NCBI GenBank assembly: GCA_934590165.1 | Contig: CAKTOO010000006.1 | Coordinates: 1-64,000 of the forward strand | DNA: 64,000 nucleotides | Direction of reading: 5' to 3' | DNA from: an uncultured Dysosmobacter sp. | Lineage (GTDB): Bacteria; Bacillota; Clostridia; Oscillospirales; Oscillospiraceae | Shown: positions 59,335 through 64,000 of the stretch, piece by piece | Position numbering within the stretch: position 1 is the first letter of the stretch | Layout: the number at the start of each line of letters is the position of its first letter | The notes under the pieces: model-generated | Databases searched by the model: none | What the model saw: the letters and a program-made list of their open reading frames with translations, nothing else | What the model was told of the DNA's origin: nothing | Made by a program: the position numbers and the translations under genes

Positions 59335-61061
59335 TTCTTAAAGCTGTCCTTCAGGCTAACACTGCGGTTAAACACCAGGTGCTCCGCGGAGGAGTCCCGG
59401 CTGTCCAGGCAGAAATAACCCAGCCGCATGAACTGGAAGGACGGAGCGGTCTTGCCCTGCTTTTCCGTCTTGTCGTAGTCCTCTGCCGCGGCGCGCAGGC
59501 CGGCCTCCACTTTGCAGCCGGTGAGAACCTCCAGAGAGTTGGGGTTCAGGCACTCAATAAAGTCCTTATCGGCGCCGTCGGGATCGGGGTCGGTGAACAG
59601 ATAGTCGTACAGCCGCACCTCAGCGTCCACGGCGGTGGCGGCATCCACCCAGTGGATAGTGGCGCCCTTCACCTTCCGGCCGTCGGCGGGATCGCCGCCC
59701 CGGCTCTCGGGGTCATACTCGCACAGGACCTCGGTGATGTTGCCGTCTTCATCCTTCACGCAACCAGTGCAGGTGATGAGGTAGGCGCCCTTCAAACGGC
59801 ACTCTGGGCCGCCGGGGAACAGGCGCTTGTACTTGGGCACAGGGATCTCCAGGAAATCGTCCGCCTCGATCCAGAGGTTCCGCGAGAAGCTGACCTCCCG
59901 GGTACCGGCGTTGGGGTCCAGTGGGTTGTTCTCCACGGTGACGGTCTCCGTCTTGTCCTCGGGATAGTTGGTAATGGTCAGCTTGATGGGCCGCAGAACG
60001 CCCATGACACGCTCCGCCGTTTCATTGAGGTCTTCCCGCAGGCAGTGCTCCAGGAAGCCATAGTCCACGGTGGAATCCGCCTTGGAAACGCCGATGCGGT
60101 CGCAGAAGTTCCGGATGGACTTGGCGGTGTAGCCCCGGCGGCGCAGGCCGCACAGGGTCGGCATCCGGGGATCGTCCCAGCCGGAGACCCGGCCCTCCTC
60201 CACCAGGCGGCGGAGCTTGCGCTTGCTCATCACGGTATAGTTGATACCCAGGCGGGCGAATTCGATCTGCCGGGGCTTGCTGGGCACATCCGTATGCTCG
60301 ATGACCCAGTTGTACAAAGGCCGGTGGGCCTCATACTCCAAAGAGCACAGGGAGTGCGTGATGCCCTCCAAGGCGTCCTGAATGGGGTGGGCAAAATCGT
60401 ACATGGGGAAGATGCACCACTTGGTGCCCTGGCGGTGGTGTTCGATATAGCGGATACGGTAGATAACGGGGTCCCGCATATTGAAGTTGCCGCTGGCCAT
60501 GTCGATCTTGGCCCGCAGGGTATACTTGCCCTCGGGGAATTCGCCGTTGCGCATCCGCTCAAACAGGTCCAGGCTCTCCTCAACGGGACGGTCCCGCCAA
60601 GGGGACTTACCGGGCACGCCGATGCTGCCCCGGTATTCCTTGAACTGCTCGGGCGTCAGCTCGCACACATAGGCCAGGCCCTTTTTGATGAGGCCCACGG
60701 CCAGCTCGTACGTTTTTTCAAAATAGTCAGAGCCATAGAACATCCGGTCGCCCCAGTCGAAGCCCAGCCAGTGGATATCGTCCTGGATGGCGTCCACGAA
60801 TTCCGTGTCTTCCTTGGCGGGGTTCGTATCGTCAAAGCGCAGGTTGCAAAGGCCTCCGAACTTTTCGGCGGTGCCGAAGTCGATGGTCAGGGCCTTGCAG
60901 TGGCCGATGTGCAGGTAGCCATTAGGCTCCGGGGGAAAACGGGTATGGACGGTCATGCCCTCGTACTGTCCGCCGGGGGCGATGTCCTCCTCAATAAAAG
61001 CATGGATGAAGTTCCGGCTCTCCGGTGCTTCTCCCTGTGTGGTCTTGATCTCCTCAGCCAT
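59331..61061 (-). CDS. glnS: Glutaminyl-tRNA synthetase
   Basis: 576 residues from MAEEIKTTQGEA. Class I signatures LHIGHCKAL (HIGH) and NYTVMSKRKLRRLV (KMSKS) are intact, with the EPNGYLHIGH tRNA-Gln-specific start and the two C-terminal anticodon-binding beta barrels. Many Firmicutes use the GatCAB route instead, so this gene is typical of Clostridia that acquired direct glutaminylation. Confidence 0.96.
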   Translation of the reverse strand: MAEEIKTTQGEAPESRNFIHAFIEEDIAPGGQYEGMTVHTRFPPEPNGYLHIGHCKALTIDFGTAEKFGGLCNLRFDDTNPAKEDTEFVDAIQDDIHWLGFDWGDRMFYGSDYFEKTYELAVGLIKKGLAYVCELTPEQFKEYRGSIGVPGKSPWRDRPVEESLDLFERMRNGEFPEGKYTLRAKIDMASGNFNMRDPVIYRIRYIEHHRQGTKWCIFPMYDFAHPIQDALEGITHSLCSLEYEAHRPLYNWVIEHTDVPSKPRQIEFARLGINYTVMSKRKLRRLVEEGRVSGWDDPRMPTLCGLRRRGYTAKSIRNFCDRIGVSKADSTVDYGFLEHCLREDLNETAERVMGVLRPIKLTITNYPEDKTETVTVENNPLDPNAGTREVSFSRNLWIEADDFLEIPVPKYKRLFPGGPECRLKGAYLITCTGCVKDEDGNITEVLCEYDPESRGGDPADGRKVKGATIHWVDAATAVDAEVRLYDYLFTDPDPDGADKDFIECLNPNSLEVLTGCKVEAGLRAAAEDYDKTEKQGKTAPSFQFMRLGYFCLDSRDSSAEHLVFNRSVSLKDSFKK

Positions 61062-61104
61062 GGGCGTCAGTCCTTCCTGTGCAAGTTTTTCGAGTTTCCA
61101 AGGT

Positions 61105-61133
61105 AGTATACAAAATATTCCCGAAAATTGCAA
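61105..61133 (-). promoter_or_regulatory. Promoter of glnS
   Basis: Minus strand TTGCAA (61128-61133), 17 bp, TATACT (61105-61110). Confidence 0.65.
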
Positions 61134-61149
61134 GGGGACAAACCGCTTT

Positions 61150-61443
61150 TCAGTACAGGAGCCAGTCCTCCACCACATCCCGGGCGGTAACTGCCGTCAC
61201 GTTACCCGCCATCAGCAGCCACATCAGCGCCTGGATGCGCCGCTGGGAGACCGTGATGCCCCGCAAAAGCAGATGTTCTCCCCCACTCTCCACCAAAACG
61301 CCGTAGTTTTCCCCCGCGTTTTTCAGGTCTTCCGCCACCAGGGAATAGCGGACTGGCAGCTTTCCGCACATTCCGGTTCCCTCGTAAAGTATCCGCAAAG
61401 CAAACCGCTTCCTCTCACACAGTATCCGGTGCGAGGCAAGCAT
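61150..61443 (-). CDS. DUF6514 family protein
   Basis: 97 residues starting MLASHRILCERKRFALRILY, with a repetitive VAEDLKNAGENYGVLVESGG middle and ending VEDWLLY. Resembles the uncharacterised DUF6514 family of Oscillospiraceae. No function can be given. Confidence 0.65.
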   Translation of the reverse strand: MLASHRILCERKRFALRILYEGTGMCGKLPVRYSLVAEDLKNAGENYGVLVESGGEHLLLRGITVSQRRIQALMWLLMAGNVTAVTARDVVEDWLLY

Positions 61444-61491
61444 ATCACTTCCCGCTGGCGAAATTTGTCGAATTTTATCGAATATTTGCGC

Positions 61492-62091
61492 TTAATACAA
61501 ATCTTTTTTCACCAGGTCGGAAAGCTCCTCCGGGCTATACAGAAGGTTCAGCGCCTCCAGCAGGCCGTTGGCGGTGAGGTGCTCCGGCAGGTCCAGCTTT
61601 TTCATCAGTGCCTGGCGCTTGGCGGCGCTGTCCTGCCCACCGGAAAGTCCCAGCAGGACCAGGTCCGCCTTGGTGATGGGTGTTTTGTTCTCCGTGGGAG
61701 CCGCGTCTTCGTCCTCAAAGGTGGCGTCGGCCTTCCGCAATGCCTCCAACAGCACATCGGGCCGCATTCCCTCCACCCCCAGCTTTCCCTCTTTCCCGGC
61801 GCGGCGTTTGCGGCGCTCTTTGCCTTGGATATCCGGAATGTAGGCTTGCTTCACCTTTCCGGCCGGCAGGGCGCCCTTGAGGTAATTGCGGATGACGAAG
61901 CCGGCGCCGTCGCTGTCCGTCAGGACGATAAGGCCCTGCTTGTCCGCCAGCCGCCGCAGAAAGGCCAGCTTCTCCCGGTCGTTGAACACGGAAAAGCCCC
62001 CCAGGGTAACGATAGTGGCGTCCACCACCTGGGAAAGGGCGTTTTTGTCGTACCGCCCCTCCACCACGATGACCTCTTTCACCTTTTTCAT
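61492..62091 (-). CDS. Toprim-domain protein, RNase M5-like with DUF4093
   Basis: 199 residues. The toprim fold has VVEGRYDKNALSQ (catalytic Glu) and LIVLTDSDGAGFVIR (DxD). Then a basic middle and the DUF4093 C-terminal domain. RNase M5 matures 5S rRNA; this is a relative (RnmV family) and may act on 5S rRNA or another RNA. It overlaps holA by 4 nt. Confidence 0.87.
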   Translation of the reverse strand: MKKVKEVIVVEGRYDKNALSQVVDATIVTLGGFSVFNDREKLAFLRRLADKQGLIVLTDSDGAGFVIRNYLKGALPAGKVKQAYIPDIQGKERRKRRAGKEGKLGVEGMRPDVLLEALRKADATFEDEDAAPTENKTPITKADLVLLGLSGGQDSAAKRQALMKKLDLPEHLTANGLLEALNLLYSPEELSDLVKKDLY

Positions 62092-63143
62092 TTCCGCCGC
62101 GCCCCCAGACGCACCAGCAGCAGCTTCAGCTCTCCGGCGGCGTCAATACCCTTTTCGCTTTTCATCCGCCGGTCCAGTACCTGGCACATCTTCACGGCGT
62201 CGCCGCACCAGTCGGCGGTGGTGCGCTTGGCGGCGTTCAACAAAAGCTTTGCCGGGTAGTCGCTCTTCATGTCCCACAGCTCCATGAGCCAGTACTTGTC
62301 CTTGCCGCTGTCGATGGCCAGACGGGCCGTGTAGATGCGCCGCAGCTGGCTGCCCAGGGCCGCCAGGATCATAATGGGCTCCGTCTGCATTTTCAGAAGG
62401 TCCCCCAGAATGCGGGCCGCCTCGTCGTAATTGCCCTGGAGTACCGCGTCGCTGAGCTTGAACACCTCCGCCGACAGCACCGGGTCCGCCACGGCGTCGA
62501 TGTCCTTCTGGGTGATGGTCTTGCCCTTGGCGTAGGTGCCGATTTTCGTGATCTCCGGCACCAGTCCCGTCATAAGGCCGCCGCAGGTGAAAATGAGGTA
62601 CTCCGCCGTCTGGCGGTCAATGTCCTTTCCCAGGGCCCGGAACCGGCGGGCGATCCAGGTGATGAGGTCGCTGTTCTCCGCCGCCCGGAACTCCACCGCC
62701 CGCACGTGGTCTCCCATGGCCTTGCAGAGCTTCTTCAGAGTTTTATTTGGCTTGTAGGGAATGGTGTCATACACGAACACCACGCAGCAGTAGGGCGGGA
62801 TGTCGTCCAGAAAGGCCACCATCTTTTCCCGCTGCTCCTCATTCATCTTGAAAATATCCCAGTCCGTCACCACGATAAGGGTCCGCTCCGCCATCATGGG
62901 CATGGCTTCCGCCATTTCGGAAAGGCTCTGGACGGTCAGGTCCTTCCCTTCCAGACGGTGGTAGTTGAATTCCTCGAAGCCGGCCGGCACCAGGACCTTG
63001 CGCAGCTCCCCCAGGTAGTATTCCCGCAGGTAGCTCTCCTCGCCGTAAAAAATGTAGGCGCAGCCGGGGGTGCCGGCGACGATGTCGCTTTTCAATTGTT
63101 GAAAGGCCTCGTTGGCCTTGGGGGATTTTTTCGCGTATGCCAT
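62088..63143 (-). CDS. holA: DNA polymerase III delta subunit
   Basis: 351 residues from MAYAKKSPKANEAFQQLKSDI (63141-63143). The AAA+-like domain has CAYIFYGEESYLREYYL and TLIVVTDWDIF, with clamp-loader helices and C-terminal collar domain. Start preceded by GAGGACTG. Part of the comEC-holA-toprim run. Confidence 0.92.
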   Translation of the reverse strand: MAYAKKSPKANEAFQQLKSDIVAGTPGCAYIFYGEESYLREYYLGELRKVLVPAGFEEFNYHRLEGKDLTVQSLSEMAEAMPMMAERTLIVVTDWDIFKMNEEQREKMVAFLDDIPPYCCVVFVYDTIPYKPNKTLKKLCKAMGDHVRAVEFRAAENSDLITWIARRFRALGKDIDRQTAEYLIFTCGGLMTGLVPEITKIGTYAKGKTITQKDIDAVADPVLSAEVFKLSDAVLQGNYDEAARILGDLLKMQTEPIMILAALGSQLRRIYTARLAIDSGKDKYWLMELWDMKSDYPAKLLLNAAKRTTADWCGDAVKMCQVLDRRMKSEKGIDAAGELKLLLVRLGARRK

Positions 63144-63154
63144 GGTTGCAGTCC

Positions 63155-64000
63155 TCAATTCACTGTGAGATGGATGGTGCCCTGCTTATCCGTGCGGCAG
63201 ATGGCCGCGCCGCTCTCCACCAGGCGCCGCAGGGTCTCGTCCGCCGGGTGGCCGTAACTGTTGGAGCCCACGCTGATAATGGCCGTCTCCGGCGTCAGGG
63301 TCTCCAGCAGATCGTTGGATGTGGAGTATTTGGAGCCGTGGTGGCCCACCACCAGCACTTCCGTGTCCGGCAGGGCGTACCGCTCCAGCAGCAGCCGCTC
63401 CGTGGCGGCATTCATGTCGCCGGTGATGAGCAGGTCGAAGTCCCCGGCCGTGCACAGCACCGCAAGGCCCCGCTCATTGTCTCCCTCCGTTCCCAGAGGC
63501 GGGTAGACCGTGAGATCCGCCGTTCCGAGAGAAAGACTCGTCGGCCTCCGGATGTACCGTACCTCCGCGCCGTGGGCCTCGGCTGCGGTCAGAACGGCAA
63601 ATCCCGCTTTCCCGGGGTCCTCCGCATCAGGCAGGAGCAGTGTCTTTACCGGCAGACGATTCAAAAGGGCCGTGACACCGTTGATATGGTCCTGATCGTA
63701 ATGGGTCAGCACCAGGTAGTCCAACTCACGGCAGCCCATGGAGGAAAGCTGGTCCGCCGCCGTTTGGCCCGGATCCTTCCAGGCGGAGCCGCCGCAGTCC
63801 ACCAATACCCGCTGACCGCCGGAGGACAGCAGGATACTCTGCCCCTGTCCCACATCCAGCGCCAGTGCCTGAAGCTTTCCCCGCCCGTAATACGCCTCCT
63901 CTGCCAGGACCGAGGCGCACAGCGTCACACCTGCCAGCACCGCTGCCAGGGCACAGGTGCGCCGCCTGCGTTCACGCAGCAGGGGCAAGGCGCACATTCC
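63155..64000 (-). CDS. comEC: ComEC/Rec2 competence protein, 3' part, 5' end outside window
   Basis: About 281 C-terminal residues (beginning MCALPLLRERRRRT in the visible part). The metallo-beta-lactamase-like domain has ALDVGQGQSILL, LVLTHYDQDHINGV and VVGHHGSKYST. ComEC is the membrane DNA channel for transformation; the MBL domain degrades one strand. The gene continues past the right edge. Confidence 0.93.
   Translation of the reverse strand, partial: GMCALPLLRERRRRTCALAAVLAGVTLCASVLAEEAYYGRGKLQALALDVGQGQSILLSSGGQRVLVDCGGSAWKDPGQTAADQLSSMGCRELDYLVLTHYDQDHINGVTALLNRLPVKTLLLPDAEDPGKAGFAVLTAAEAHGAEVRYIRRPTSLSLGTADLTVYPPLGTEGDNERGLAVLCTAGDFDLLITGDMNAATERLLLERYALPDTEVLVVGHHGSKYSTSNDLLETLTPETAIISVGSNSYGHPADETLRRLVESGAAICRTDKQGTIHLTVN

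Noticed and set aside
1..64000. CRISPR arrays, rRNA and tRNA genes
   Set aside because: No regularly spaced repeats and no recognisable tRNA or rRNA sequence were seen; the T-box leader is the only tRNA-related RNA.

Overview
The window is GC-rich DNA from a spore-forming, anaerobic, butyrate-type Firmicute, most probably Clostridia/Oscillospiraceae (Oscillibacter/Flavonifractor-like). This rests on the pyrophosphate-type phosphofructokinase, a butyryl-CoA:acetate-type CoA-transferase, an ispH-rpsA fusion, the sporulation genes spoIVA, sipL, spoVM, sigG, dacF, ytfJ and ylmC, and the conserved Clostridia order yicC-remA-gmk-rpoZ-priA-def-fmt-rsmB-rlmN-prpC-pknB-rsgA. No rRNA, tRNA or CRISPR array was seen.

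Main discovery. The sporulation coat ATPase gene spoIVA is split in two. Codons 1-401 lie at 15661-16863 and the last 90 codons at 5347-5628, both on the minus strand. The 10.0 kb between them begins with a large serine recombinase gene and is bounded by a shared 9-bp core (CATATGTAT at 5620-5628 and 15661-15669). Each core is flanked on the inside by a perfect 18-bp inverted arm. Recombination between the cores would rebuild an in-frame SpoIVA of about 491 residues and release a circle with a near-palindromic 48-bp attP. This has the architecture of a sigK-skin element, but in spoIVA. The recombinase, a 49-residue ORF upstream of it, and spoIVA itself each have a hand-found sigma-E-like promoter with the same 14-bp spacer, which would suit excision in the mother cell. 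The cargo is not phage-like: a phosphonate-type ABC transporter with an attenuator-like leader, T-box-controlled ilvC-ilvD, and a DUF815 ATPase.

Layout. 1-5.3 kb: glycolysis (fba, PPi-pfk, a short pyruvate kinase), coaX, and an alkA-ogt DNA alkylation repair operon. 5.3-16.9 kb: split spoIVA and its intervening element. 17-19.4 kb: an amino-acid ABC transporter whose binding protein appears circularly permuted. 19.5-38.3 kb: a nearly continuous minus-strand block running from cdaA (c-di-AMP synthesis) through translation, replication and Ser/Thr kinase genes to spoVM and sipL, whose products work with SpoIVA. 38.4-45.9 kb: a cysteine desulfurase with a DUF3343 protein, ispDF with a CarD regulator, the CoA-transferase, and ispH-rpsA. 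45.9-53.4 kb: plsC, cmk, a flavoprotein, an RpiR regulator, then rluB, dacF, ytfJ and scpBA. 53.5-64 kb: tsf-rpsB, ylmC, sigG behind a sigma-F/G-type promoter, a GyrI-like protein, a secreted DUF4353 lipoprotein, a thioesterase, glnS, holA and the 3' part of comEC.

Many vegetative promoters were legible, nearly all with a 17-bp spacer; TTGCAA recurs as the -35. Promoter, operator and RNA-leader calls come from reading by eye and are less certain than the protein calls.
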